Below, one piece after another: positions 8,998-17,955 of a DNA stretch of 64,000 bases; the stretch's first letter is position 1; every line of letters starts with the position of its first letter. The notes under the pieces were generated by a model. The model ran no database searches and had not been told where the DNA came from. It saw nothing but the letters and a program-made list of their open reading frames with translations. Made by a program: the position numbers and the translations under genes. Origin of the DNA: Bacteroidota bacterium (GTDB lineage Bacteria > Bacteroidota > Bacteroidia > Chitinophagales > Chitinophagaceae); NCBI GenBank assembly GCA_018267725.1, contig JAFDXY010000016.1, forward strand, positions 186,001-250,000. Direction: 5' to 3'.

Positions 8998-9324
8998 TTA
9001 TATTTTTTTATATTCTTCTCTAACAGGATAAAATACATCTAACAACTTGCAATTTGTAATGGCAAGCCCTGAATGTTTTGCGTTTGATGGAATAATAATT
9101 ACTTCATCTTTAGTAAAAACAATTACTTCTCCGTTTAAGGTTAATTGAAATTTACCTTCTAACATTATTGAAACTTGCTCGTGTGGATGTGAATGTTCTT
9201 TTAAAACTTTTCCTGCTTTTGCTTCAACAAAAGAGAAGGTCATTTTATCTGTATGAATGAGTTTGGCAAAATAACCTTCGGCAATTTCTTTAGATAAAAT
9301 ATTATTTAAGTTAATAGCACTCAT
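8998..9324 (-). CDS. Small cupin-domain protein
   Basis: A 108-residue single-domain cupin. Motif 1 is HSHPHEQVSIMLEGKFQL, with two histidines and a glutamate as likely metal ligands. Motif 2 is IIPSNAKHSGLAI, with the final histidine. Such proteins may be small dioxygenases, isomerases or sensors. The start chosen is ATG at 9322-9324, two nt after the stop of the preceding gene; an upstream ATG at 9342 would overlap that gene. Third gene of the ALDH operon. Confidence 0.85.
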   Translation of the reverse strand: MSAINLNNILSKEIAEGYFAKLIHTDKMTFSFVEAKAGKVLKEHSHPHEQVSIMLEGKFQLTLNGEVIVFTKDEVIIIPSNAKHSGLAITNCKLLDVFYPVREEYKKI

Positions 9325-9326
9325 TA

Positions 9327-9704
9327 TTAAACAATTTTGCATTTAATTAAAATATCTTCATTGTAAGAATAAACTGCACACATTCTATGATAGCCATCGG
9401 CAATAATTACAGATTTGTTTTGTGTATCTCTTACTAAAAGTATGGGTGAAAGTTTTATTCCTTTTTCAATTTTTTTTCTATCTTTTTCTACATGATAATT
9501 ACTAATGCCTAATAAAGATAAACGTGAAGCTCTAAAAATATCTTTTGCTTTAAACTCTGTAACAGCAGCTTTTTTTAATTGTTCAACTAATAGGTTTACT
9601 TCTTCATCAGAAAAAATAAGATTTAAATATGATGCTGCTGCCGGATAATCGTGTTTATTTGGTTTATTTAACCATTTTATTTCACTAATTTTTTTCATAT
9701 ACAT
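9327..9704 (-). CDS. ParB/sulfiredoxin-like domain protein
   Basis: A 125-residue protein. The C-terminal part reads LSPILLVRDTQNKSVIIADG followed by YHR, close to the ParB N-terminal / sulfiredoxin nucleotide-binding signature (a strand, then DGxHR). The remainder is helical, with no helix-turn-helix seen, so it is not a partition ParB. The ATG at 9702-9704 overlaps the ALDH stop as TAATG, implying translational coupling; the longer frame to 9752 lies inside the ALDH gene. Function unknown. The DGYHR motif could indicate CTPase, ATPase or nuclease chemistry, but that is inference. Confidence 0.7.
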   Translation of the reverse strand: MYMKKISEIKWLNKPNKHDYPAAASYLNLIFSDEEVNLLVEQLKKAAVTEFKAKDIFRASRLSLLGISNYHVEKDRKKIEKGIKLSPILLVRDTQNKSVIIADGYHRMCAVYSYNEDILIKCKIV

Positions 9705-11209
9705 TAAATATTGAATTGAATACCTTGTGCTAATGGTAATGAACTTCCCCAATTAATGGTATTGGTTTGCCTACGCATATAAGCCTTCCAAGCATCGCTG
9801 CCACTTTCTCTTCCACCACCTGTTTCTTTTTCTCCGCCAAATGCACCGCCAATTTCGGCACCACTTGTACCAATGTTAATATTGGCTATTCCGCAATCAC
9901 TTCCGCTGTGCGATAAAAAATATTCTGCTTCACGCATGTTTAAAGTAAATAAGGAAGAGGATAAACCTTGTGGTACATTATTCTGCATAGCAATTGCTTC
10001 ATCAATTGTTTTATATTTCATTATATATAGAATAGGAGCAAAGGTTTCATGTTGCACAATTTGCAATTCGTTGCTTACTTCTGCAACACATGGTTGTACA
10101 TAACAACCTTCTATTTGTTTTCCTTCAACAATAAAATTTCCGCCTTGTTGTTTGCATTGTTCTATGGCTTGTAAATACATTTTTACGGCATCTAAATCTA
10201 TTAACGGACCAACATGATTATTTGCATCTAACGGGTTACCAATTTTTAATTGTGCGTATGCATTAATAAGTTTTTGTTTGAAGTTTTCATAAATACTTTC
10301 GTGAATAATTAATCTTCTGGTTGTTGTGCAGCGTTGTCCTGCTGTACCTACTGCACCAAATAAACTTCCAACCAAAGCCATGTCAATATCGGCGTGTTGA
10401 GAAATAATAATTGCATTATTTCCGCCTAACTCTAAAATAGATTTTCCTAAACGTGCAGCAACTGCCGTGCTTACAGCTTTACCCATTCGGGTGCTTCCGG
10501 TGGCACTTATTAAAGCAATATTTGCATCGTTACTTAACCATTCTCCAATTTCTTTTCCTCCTTGAACTAAACAGCTAACACCTTCGGGAACATTATTTTT
10601 TTGAAATACTTCATTTACAATATGTTGAACGGCAATAGAACATAAGGGTGTTTTTTCGCTTGGCTTCCAAATGCAAACATTTCCGCAAACCCAAGCTAAT
10701 GCTGCATTCCAACTCCATACAGCAACAGGAAAATTAAATGCCGAAATAATTCCTACAATACCTAATGGATGCCATTGTTCGTACATTCTGTGTTGTGGTC
10801 TTTCGCTGTGTATAGTTAATCCGTATAGCTGTCTTGATAAACCAACGGCAAAATCGCAGATGTCAATCATTTCTTGTACTTCGCCATAACCTTCTTGCAG
10901 GCTTTTACCCATTTCATAACTAACTAATTGCCCTAATGCTTGTTTTTTATTTCTTAGTGCTTCACCAATTTGTCTTACAATTTCTCCGCGTTTGGGTGCA
11001 GGCCAATTACGCCATTCTGTAAAAGCTAATTGGGCTTGTTGTAATACTTTGTTATAAGCATTTTTATTGGTAACGGTAACTGAACCTATAATTGTGTTAT
11101 TAACGGGAGAGTGGCTTGTAATTGTTTCTGTATTTGTTTGCAACCAATTATTGCCTGTTGAAGTACCATGTTGTTGTGTGTGAATATTTAATTCTTCTAA
11201 AAAAATCAT
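9704..11209 (-). CDS. ALDH7-family aldehyde dehydrogenase (alpha-aminoadipate semialdehyde dehydrogenase type)
   Basis: A 501-residue NAD-dependent aldehyde dehydrogenase of the antiquitin/ALDH7A1 type. The catalytic cysteine is in GTAGQRCTTTRRLI and the glutamate in ILELGGNN. The C-terminal block GTSGAEIGGAFGGEKETGGG, followed by ESGSDAWKAYMRR, is characteristic of ALDH7. These enzymes oxidise alpha-aminoadipate semialdehyde (or its cyclic form piperideine-6-carboxylate) in lysine breakdown, though other aldehydes are accepted. First gene of a four-gene overlapping operon with its own promoter at 11283-11313. Confidence 0.9.
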   Translation of the reverse strand: MIFLEELNIHTQQHGTSTGNNWLQTNTETITSHSPVNNTIIGSVTVTNKNAYNKVLQQAQLAFTEWRNWPAPKRGEIVRQIGEALRNKKQALGQLVSYEMGKSLQEGYGEVQEMIDICDFAVGLSRQLYGLTIHSERPQHRMYEQWHPLGIVGIISAFNFPVAVWSWNAALAWVCGNVCIWKPSEKTPLCSIAVQHIVNEVFQKNNVPEGVSCLVQGGKEIGEWLSNDANIALISATGSTRMGKAVSTAVAARLGKSILELGGNNAIIISQHADIDMALVGSLFGAVGTAGQRCTTTRRLIIHESIYENFKQKLINAYAQLKIGNPLDANNHVGPLIDLDAVKMYLQAIEQCKQQGGNFIVEGKQIEGCYVQPCVAEVSNELQIVQHETFAPILYIMKYKTIDEAIAMQNNVPQGLSSSLFTLNMREAEYFLSHSGSDCGIANINIGTSGAEIGGAFGGEKETGGGRESGSDAWKAYMRRQTNTINWGSSLPLAQGIQFNI

Positions 11210-11246
11210 TGTTTTATTTTTTATGCAATGTACTTAAAAATCAAAA

Positions 11247-11279
11247 GGTATTGCTTAATTGAGAACAATTGGCAATACC
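11247..11279 (-). promoter_or_regulatory. 5' hairpin in the ALDH operon leader
   Basis: An 8-bp stem (11247-11254 with 11272-11279) continues through a small internal loop into 5 bp (11257-11261 with 11266-11270) and a 4-nt loop. On the minus strand it sits just after the predicted transcription start and is followed by TTTTGATTTTT. It could be an attenuator, a stabilising 5' hairpin, an operator, or a terminator for the upstream LytTR operon. Confidence 0.5.
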
Positions 11280-11282
11280 CTT

Positions 11283-11313
11283 GAAATGTAACCCTGCATG
11301 AAAAATTTACAAA
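11283..11313 (-). promoter_or_regulatory. Predicted promoter of the ALDH operon
   Basis: On the reverse strand TTTG (11310-11313), 19 nt, then TACATTTC (11283-11290) matches the Bacteroidota consensus with one mismatch at the last base. It lies in the 197-nt gap between the LytTR gene and the ALDH gene. Confidence 0.55.
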
Positions 11314-11406
11314 AAATTTAACCTTAACAAGCAACAATGTAAATATCTGAATACTTAAAATTTACTTAAAATTGTTTAGGTAAATGGCTTAAAAGTATAG
11401 GTGAAT

Positions 11407-12102
11407 TTATTGTTGAGAGAGTGAAATTAGTTTATCGTATATATCTGCATAACTGCTTCCAATAGGAATTTCTTTACCAGCTACAATAATTTTGTTTTTA
11501 CTGAATTTTTCTATTTTTTGAATAGGAATAATGTATGAACGATGCACTCTTGCAAATTCTTTTGCCGGTAGTTTTTCTTGCATTAATTTAAGTGTCATTA
11601 AAGTAAGCACAGGCATTGGTTTAATATGAATTTTAATGTAATCGTCTAATGCTTCAATTAAATCAATATCTTTTAAATTAATCTTCATCATTTCATAATT
11701 CACTTTTACATAAATAGAACTTAGTTGCATTTCTTGAGATGAAAGAAATTCTAAATATTCTTTTGCTTTGTAAACAGCTTTTAAAAAACGATTGTATTCA
11801 AATGGTTTTAATAAATAATCTACGGCATCTACATTAAATCCATCTACAGCATAATCTTTAAATGCGGTTGTAAAAATTACTAAAGGTTTGTTGGGTAAAT
11901 TTTTGTAAAACTGTACTCCGTTTATATCGGGCATTTGTATATCTAAAAATATAAGGTCTATACTGTTTTGTTGTAAAAAAGCATTGGCTTCATCGGGGTT
12001 GGTAAATATTTTTTCTAATTGTAAAAAAGTAATTTTTTCACAATATTGTTTTATAATTTGTAATGCCAAAGGTTCATCATCAACTGCAATACACTTTATC
12101 AT
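11407..12102 (-). CDS. LytTR-family response regulator
   Basis: A 231-residue two-domain regulator. The receiver domain (about 1-120) has acidic residues in AVDDEP, the phosphoacceptor Asp54 in LIFLDIQMPD, Thr in IFTTAF and Lys in LLKPF. A LytTR DNA-binding domain (about 135-231) follows, with ALDDYIKIH and FARVHRSYIIPIQKI. Its start overlaps the stop of the kinase gene by 4 nt, so the pair is translationally coupled. LytTR regulators usually bind tandem 9-10 bp repeats; the target is not apparent here. Confidence 0.94.
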   Translation of the reverse strand: MIKCIAVDDEPLALQIIKQYCEKITFLQLEKIFTNPDEANAFLQQNSIDLIFLDIQMPDINGVQFYKNLPNKPLVIFTTAFKDYAVDGFNVDAVDYLLKPFEYNRFLKAVYKAKEYLEFLSSQEMQLSSIYVKVNYEMMKINLKDIDLIEALDDYIKIHIKPMPVLTLMTLKLMQEKLPAKEFARVHRSYIIPIQKIEKFSKNKIIVAGKEIPIGSSYADIYDKLISLSQQ

Positions 12103-13256
12103 GTAGTTTTAATATTTAATTGAACAATGAATTGGTTGTTTTCTTCTTTTACTACCAAATTGTGTTTTTCAGGATATAATAATTCTAATCTTCTTTTTAC
12201 ATTGTTAATGCCTATGCCTGTTGTATCGTGTATGCCATTATCTGCTTTAACAATGGTGTTGGAGATATAGAAATTTATTTCTTTTTCTGTTGCTTGTAAC
12301 CGAATATTTATTGCTGTTTTTTCTTTTGTGCTAACTCCGTATTTAAAAGAATTTTCAATAAAAGAAATAAAAAGTAAAGGAGCTATTTTCTTTTGCTCAA
12401 TTATTCCTTCACATATAAAATTAATTTTTACTTTATCTGTTAATCTTACAAGTTGAAGGTCAATAAAATTTTTTATAAACTCAACTTCGTTAGCTAAAGG
12501 CACTTCATCAACCTGCGTTTCGGTAAGTATGTACCGCATTATAGATGCCAGTTTTAAAACTGCATTGGCGGTTTGCTCGCTTCCTACAACTGCTAATGAA
12601 TAAATATTGTTTAAGGTGTTGAAGAAGAAATGCGGATTGACTTGAGATTTTAGAAACGATAATTCTGTATTTAATTTTTCGTTCCTAATTTCTTGATTGG
12701 TTCTTTCTGCATAAAGCCATCGTTGCATTACAGAAATTGATGTACCTATGGCATATATTAATAGAAAAATTGTATAGGGAGGAGGATAAAACCTAAAAGG
12801 ATTAATTTTTCTGGAAGGCGAATTTTGTTGCTTTACTTGTTGGTTATTGTTTTTATTTAATGGATGATAAAAACTATCTTTTCTTGCTAAAGCAGTGCTG
12901 TCGCCACTTCTGGGCACTACTCTAAATTCCATTTTGGGGTCTATTCTTGGTCCTAAAGTTAAGTTTACTAAAAATTCAGGTGCATATAAAAATGCAATAA
13001 AGCAGCTTATAACAATTCCGGTGTATATCCACCATTTGGCTTTAAACAGTAGTTTAGGAATTAAAAATGAAGTGTTGAAATAGTAGAATATTATTAGTAA
13101 TCCGGTAGCTATTAAATGGCCTACAATAATTCTTTGAGCAACTCTTCCGGGTAATGCTTTGTAAAAGTCTGCAAAAAAAATAAAAGGTAGTGCAATAAAG
13201 CAAGCCCATAAAGCTACGTGCACTACTACAGAAATTATATTATTAGTTTTTTTCAA
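12099..13256 (-). CDS. LytS-type membrane sensor histidine kinase
   Basis: A 385-residue kinase. There are three N-terminal membrane segments (about residues 7-28, 43-62 and 73-98) and a fourth near 160-180 after a Ser/Pro/Asn-rich loop. The His_kinase domain has the phosphoacceptor in SQVNPHFFFNTLNNIYSL (about residue 213), the N-box in LFISFIENSFKYGV and the glycine box in GIGINNVKRRLELLY. It is likely to phosphorylate the LytTR protein encoded immediately after it. No large extracellular domain is visible, so the secreted protein encoded 4 nt upstream could supply the sensing function. Confidence 0.93.
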   Translation of the reverse strand: MKKTNNIISVVVHVALWACFIALPFIFFADFYKALPGRVAQRIIVGHLIATGLLIIFYYFNTSFLIPKLLFKAKWWIYTGIVISCFIAFLYAPEFLVNLTLGPRIDPKMEFRVVPRSGDSTALARKDSFYHPLNKNNNQQVKQQNSPSRKINPFRFYPPPYTIFLLIYAIGTSISVMQRWLYAERTNQEIRNEKLNTELSFLKSQVNPHFFFNTLNNIYSLAVVGSEQTANAVLKLASIMRYILTETQVDEVPLANEVEFIKNFIDLQLVRLTDKVKINFICEGIIEQKKIAPLLFISFIENSFKYGVSTKEKTAINIRLQATEKEINFYISNTIVKADNGIHDTTGIGINNVKRRLELLYPEKHNLVVKEENNQFIVQLNIKTT

Positions 13257-13260
13257 CTGC

Positions 13261-14043
13261 TTAAAATTTTATATCGTATTTGCTCCAAATAATTTGTTCT
13301 TTCATCATGCTATTTGCACTCGTGTTTGTGTTGTTTGAGTATGAGGGAGGGAGAGGAGACCTACTGCCGCCTCTGCTACCACCTCTTCCTCCGTTATTTG
13401 ACACTACTACCAATGAACTTGTATTGGAAGTTATAGATTCTACTCCGTTTACTTTCCATCCTATAGCAATTGATTTTCCGTTTAAACTTGCCACATTACT
13501 ATTAATGTATGTAAGCGGAATGCTGTATTCAATGTACATGGTATTCGCATCATCCCAGCTATATGCAATATTTACACTGCCTTCTATAGATAACCCTTGT
13601 TTTTTATCATCTGTTCCATCAAATCCAAAAAGATTCATAGATAATAAATTTAATACAAATTTTTGCTTTAATGGCCTCATATCAGGTGTTTCACCTGGTT
13701 TTAATGACTGCATATTTTCATCTCTAATTGGAAAACCAATTCCTGTACTTTGTCTGTGTTTGCCTTTTTCATTAATATACATTTGCATTCCAAGTTGCAT
13801 AAATTTTGCTTGTATAAAAATTCCGTCACATTTAAGTGCTACATATAAGTGTGTGTTTGTGTTGGCAACAGCATAACTAATATTGGTTGCAGCATCTTTA
13901 GTAAATGAAGAATCATTCCATTCTTTAATATTACCATCTACTTCATGTGTTGTATCTGCACGTAAAAAATTTGTAGATGCTTTTGAACTGTTCACTAAAA
14001 TAAATAAACAAACAGCTATTAAAGCTATTAATAGTTTTCTCAT
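13261..14043 (-). CDS. Secreted CBM9-like beta-sandwich protein
   Basis: A 260-residue protein with a signal peptide (residues 1-22, ending SSKA). The following domain (about 30-215) has DGNIKEWNDSSF and a THLYVALKC strand, as in CBM9-like domains of carbohydrate-binding and surface proteins. Near residues 218-240 is a Gly/Arg/Ser-rich low-complexity patch. It is the first gene of the operon with the LytS kinase (4 nt gap) and LytTR regulator, so a sensing or envelope role is plausible. No catalytic residues recognised. Confidence 0.75.
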   Translation of the reverse strand: MRKLLIALIAVCLFILVNSSKASTNFLRADTTHEVDGNIKEWNDSSFTKDAATNISYAVANTNTHLYVALKCDGIFIQAKFMQLGMQMYINEKGKHRQSTGIGFPIRDENMQSLKPGETPDMRPLKQKFVLNLLSMNLFGFDGTDDKKQGLSIEGSVNIAYSWDDANTMYIEYSIPLTYINSNVASLNGKSIAIGWKVNGVESITSNTSSLVVVSNNGGRGGSRGGSRSPLPPSYSNNTNTSANSMMKEQIIWSKYDIKF

Positions 14044-14250
14044 GTTTATAGGTTTACACGAAACTATTTGTTATGCTATGAAATTAATTAATGTTTTTGG
14101 CGAATAAAGTTGTTTAATCGGTGAAGAAACTACTCGCTAATAGCTTCAGTTTATAAAAAAATCTCATTGGCTTTTAATGTTACTATTTTCCGTTTTGAAA
14201 TACTAAAACTAATATTTCATTTTTTTACTTTTTTCATACACATTTGCGAC

Positions 14251-14937
14251 ATGAAAAAAATTGTTATTGCAATTGATGGATACTCAAGCTGCGGAAAAAG
14301 TACTATGGCTAAACAATTAGCAACAGCATTAAACTATGTTTTTATAGATAGCGGTGCTATGTACAGAGCCATCACTTTATATTTTTTGAATAATAATATT
14401 GATATAAAAAATGACACTGCTGTTTCTAATGCGTTAAACAATATTCATTTAAAATTTGTATATAATGAAGCAGAAGGCAAAAGCGATATTTTATTAAACA
14501 ATGAAAATGTTGAAACCGCTATTCGCGAAATGAAGGTAAGCGAATATGTAAGTACAGTTGCTGCCATAGAAGCAGTAAGAATTTTTGCAGTAGCACAACA
14601 ACAGCAAATGGGCATAGCTAAAGGAATTGTAATGGATGGAAGAGATATTGGCACTACTGTTTTTCCTAATGCAGAACTGAAAATTTTTGTAACGGCCGAT
14701 GTAGATACGCGTGTACAACGCCGTTTAACAGAATTACATAACAAAGGCAATATGAATATAAGCTTTGCAGAAGTAAAACAAAATCTTATTAGTCGAGATC
14801 ATATTGATAGCACAAGAACTATTAGCCCTTTACGCCAAGCTGCAGATGCTTTGTTGTTAGATAACACGCATTTAACTCGTGAAGAACAATTAAACATAAT
14901 TTTAAATTGGGTAAAAGAACGAAGCGGAAATTATTAA
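14251..14937 (+). CDS. cmk: Cytidylate kinase
   Basis: A 228-residue P-loop kinase phosphorylating CMP and dCMP with ATP. It has IAIDGYSSCGKSTMAKQLA at the N-terminus, IDSGAMYRAITLY for substrate binding, VMDGRDIGTTVFPNAELKIF, and the lid with RRLTELHNKG and LISRDHIDSTR. The frame is open to 14167, but the ATG at 14251 places the P-loop at the usual distance. The sequence CATTTGCGAC directly before the ATG resembles a -7 element, so the leader may be very short. Confidence 0.95.
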   Translation: MKKIVIAIDGYSSCGKSTMAKQLATALNYVFIDSGAMYRAITLYFLNNNIDIKNDTAVSNALNNIHLKFVYNEAEGKSDILLNNENVETAIREMKVSEYVSTVAAIEAVRIFAVAQQQQMGIAKGIVMDGRDIGTTVFPNAELKIFVTADVDTRVQRRLTELHNKGNMNISFAEVKQNLISRDHIDSTRTISPLRQAADALLLDNTHLTREEQLNIILNWVKERSGNY

Positions 14938-15049
14938 TAGAAACCGAATATAAATTAACGTGCTTATTATTTGTATTTTACAAACCGTATTTTATAAACT
15001 GTAACTTACATTAAGAAATTCCTTATTTTCATTATTCTAAAACATTGCT

Positions 15050-17512
15050 ATGAAAATTGTTCCTGCAATTATTTCTGCAACGCTAACCACTGCTTTAATT
15101 ATTACACTAAACACTCAGTTACCTGTTGGCGGTAGTAAAACACCAAGGTTGGGATATTTTTTATCTCCACAAAAAGGTTTTTGGAAAAATGCAGAACCAA
15201 CAGATATTTCGTTTGATGAAGATATAAAACTGCATGGCTTAAAAGCAGGAGCAGAAGTATATTTTGATGATAGATTAGTACCACATGTGTATGCCGAAAA
15301 CGATTATGATGCCTATTTTATTCAAGGTTATTTACACGCTAAATTTCGTTTATGGCAAATGGAATTTGAAACCTATGTAGCTGCAGGCAGATTAAGTGAA
15401 ATAGTAGGAGACAGCAGACTAAATACCGATAAATATTTTAGAAGATTAGGAATGGTTTATGCAGCAGAAAATTCTTTAAAAGCAGCAGAAGCTAATGCCG
15501 ATACTAAAAATGCTTTAGATGCTTATACAGCAGGTGTAAACAATTATATTAATAATTTGAATGAAAACGATATTCCTTTAGAATATAAATTATTAGATTA
15601 TAAACCCGAAGCATGGACTAACTTAAAAACTGCATTGTTTTTAAAGTTTATGAGTTTCGATTTATCGGGGCAAGGTGATGCAGATTTAGGAATGACAAAT
15701 ACTAAAAACTTTTTTGGATGGGATACTTATAAAAAACTATTTCCTGCTGTTGCAGATTCGTTAGACCCTATCATTCCCAAAGGAACTGTTTTTGAAAAAG
15801 CAGGCACTACTGTTTCTACTCCAAAAAATATTGATTCTTTATATTTAAATAATACAAACGATGTTATTGCAGCTATTCCCCCCATTATTCCCGATAAAGA
15901 TAATGGCAGCAATAACTGGGCAGTTGCAGGCAGTAAAACAAAAAGTGGGAAACCTATTTTGTGCAACGATCCTCATTTGGGTTTAAACCTTCCTTCGCTT
16001 TGGTTTGAAATGCAAATAACCACACCAACTTACAGTGTATATGGTGCATCTTTTCCCGGCACACCGGCAATACCAATTGGTTTTAATGATAGCTGTGCAT
16101 GGGGAGAAACCAATGCAGGCAGAGATGTAAAAGATTTTTACGAAATAAAATTTAAAGACAGCACCATGCAAGAATATTGGTTTAACAATGCATGGATTAA
16201 AACACAATTTAGAAGAGAAGTAATAAAAGTAAAAGGAAAACCTGATGATGTTGAAATGTTAGCCATGACGATTTTTGGACCAGTGATGTATGATAAAAAA
16301 TTTCAAAGCAATAATAAAGATGGAAAATATTATGCAGTAAGATGGACAGCACACGATGCAAGTAATGAACTGCTAACTTTTTATAAACTTAATAGAAGCA
16401 AAAATTATTTAGATTATGTTGAAGCTATTTCAACATTTGAATGTCCTGGTCAAAATTTTGTATTTGCATGTAATAATGGAGATATTGCCATTCGCCAACA
16501 AGGAAAATTCCCTGCAAAATGGAAAAGACAAGGAGATTTTGTAATGCCCGGAACAGATAGCAGTTATATGTGGCAAGGGTTTATAGATATTAAAGAAAAT
16601 CCGCAAATGAGTAACCCTGCCAGAGGCTTTGTAAGCAGTGCCAACCAAATGCCTGTAGATTCTACCTATCCATATTATTTAGGAAGAAACGGAAACTTTC
16701 CGTTGTATAGAGGAATTGAAATTAACAAGCGTTTATCTTCTATGAATAATATTACACCTACCGATATGGAAGAACTGCAAATAGATAACTACAATGTATT
16801 TGCAGCAACAGCAAAACCCGTTCTTTTAAAATATATTGATGAAAACAAATTAAACGATAAAGAAAAAAAATATTTAAACATTTTTAAATCTTGGAATTTA
16901 AGAGCAGATATTAATGAACAAGGCTCAACCATATTTAAAATATTGTGGGATAGTGTATATGCGGAAGTTTATGCAGATGATTACAGCAAAGCCAAACAAC
17001 CTATGTATTGGCCTGAGCACTCAACTTTATTAGAAGCCTTGTTAAGAGATAGCAATTATGTATTTGCAGATAATATTTTAACAACAGATAAAGTTGAAAC
17101 AATGCACGATGTTGTTTTAACTGCATTACAAAAAGCAACCAAAACATTTGCAGACCTTGAAAAAAATAACAAATTAGCATGGGGAAAATATAAAGACACA
17201 AGAGTAAATCACTTATTAAAATTACCTGCATTAAGCAGATTACATTTACCTATTGGTGGTGGAGAAAATATAATAAATGCAACCAAATCTGAACACGGCC
17301 CAAGTTGGAGAATGGTGGTGCAATTAACCGATAAGGTTGAAGCTTATGCTGTTTACCCTGGTGGGCAAAGTGGTAACCCCGGTAGTAAATATTACGATAC
17401 GTTTATAGATACATGGGCTGCAGGAAAATATTATACTTTGTTGTTTTTAAAAAAGCAGGAAGCTCGCCACAACAATCGTATTAAATGGCATATAACTTTT
17501 ATTAACGGATAA
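15050..17512 (+). CDS. Penicillin acylase family (Ntn-hydrolase) amidase
   Basis: An 820-residue precursor of the penicillin G acylase/quorum-quenching acylase family. An N-terminal hydrophobic segment (residues 1-20) suggests export. The alpha chain carries YFIQGYLHAKFRLWQME. The nucleophile is Ser287 in DNGSNNWAVAG, where autocleavage would free the beta chain, followed by LCNDPHLGLNLPSLWFEM. Family members cleave acyl side chains from beta-lactams, homoserine lactones or other amides; which one is not readable here. Length is normal, and a small membrane protein gene follows 57 nt later. Confidence 0.93.
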   Translation: MKIVPAIISATLTTALIITLNTQLPVGGSKTPRLGYFLSPQKGFWKNAEPTDISFDEDIKLHGLKAGAEVYFDDRLVPHVYAENDYDAYFIQGYLHAKFRLWQMEFETYVAAGRLSEIVGDSRLNTDKYFRRLGMVYAAENSLKAAEANADTKNALDAYTAGVNNYINNLNENDIPLEYKLLDYKPEAWTNLKTALFLKFMSFDLSGQGDADLGMTNTKNFFGWDTYKKLFPAVADSLDPIIPKGTVFEKAGTTVSTPKNIDSLYLNNTNDVIAAIPPIIPDKDNGSNNWAVAGSKTKSGKPILCNDPHLGLNLPSLWFEMQITTPTYSVYGASFPGTPAIPIGFNDSCAWGETNAGRDVKDFYEIKFKDSTMQEYWFNNAWIKTQFRREVIKVKGKPDDVEMLAMTIFGPVMYDKKFQSNNKDGKYYAVRWTAHDASNELLTFYKLNRSKNYLDYVEAISTFECPGQNFVFACNNGDIAIRQQGKFPAKWKRQGDFVMPGTDSSYMWQGFIDIKENPQMSNPARGFVSSANQMPVDSTYPYYLGRNGNFPLYRGIEINKRLSSMNNITPTDMEELQIDNYNVFAATAKPVLLKYIDENKLNDKEKKYLNIFKSWNLRADINEQGSTIFKILWDSVYAEVYADDYSKAKQPMYWPEHSTLLEALLRDSNYVFADNILTTDKVETMHDVVLTALQKATKTFADLEKNNKLAWGKYKDTRVNHLLKLPALSRLHLPIGGGENIINATKSEHGPSWRMVVQLTDKVEAYAVYPGGQSGNPGSKYYDTFIDTWAAGKYYTLLFLKKQEARHNNRIKWHITFING

Positions 17513-17569
17513 ATTTTATTACAAGGTATAAAGTAATTTAAATCTTATAAAACATTAAAATAATTTTAA

Positions 17570-17917
17570 ATGAAATTTTTTACTGCTATATTATTAACTG
17601 CATTATTAAGTTTTGCTTTTGGATTGTTTAGCATTATTCCTTGGTGGAGTTGTGCTTTATGCTCTTTATTAGTTGCATTAAGTGTACACCAAAAACCAAG
17701 TAAAGCATTTTTAAGTGGCTTTTTAGCTTTGTTTTTATTATGGGGAATAATGGCTTTAATAATTGATTTTAGAAATGAACATATACTTGCCACAAAAATT
17801 GCAGGAGTGTTGCCATTAGGAGGTTCTGCTTATGTTGTAATATTAGTTACTGCTATTGTTGGCGGTTTAGTTGCAGGACTTGCAGCTTTAACAGGAAGTT
17901 ATTTAAGAAAGAAATAG
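17570..17917 (+). CDS. Small integral membrane protein of unknown function
   Basis: A 115-residue protein with four predicted membrane helices (about 3-22, 25-41, 47-64 and 83-108) and a basic C-terminus (YLRKK). No catalytic or binding motif was recognised. It follows the acylase gene by 57 nt on the same strand and could share its transcript. Confidence 0.72.
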   Translation: MKFFTAILLTALLSFAFGLFSIIPWWSCALCSLLVALSVHQKPSKAFLSGFLALFLLWGIMALIIDFRNEHILATKIAGVLPLGGSAYVVILVTAIVGGLVAGLAALTGSYLRKK

Positions 17918-17955
17918 TTTATAATTATTTGATATTGAAAATGCGAGTACAGTTT

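Noticed and set aside
13280..13876. 198-codon plus-strand frame opposite the CBM9-like gene
   Set aside because: It is antisense to a gene with a clear signal peptide and operon position; its residues are low-complexity (Pro/Leu/Phe-rich) and match no family.
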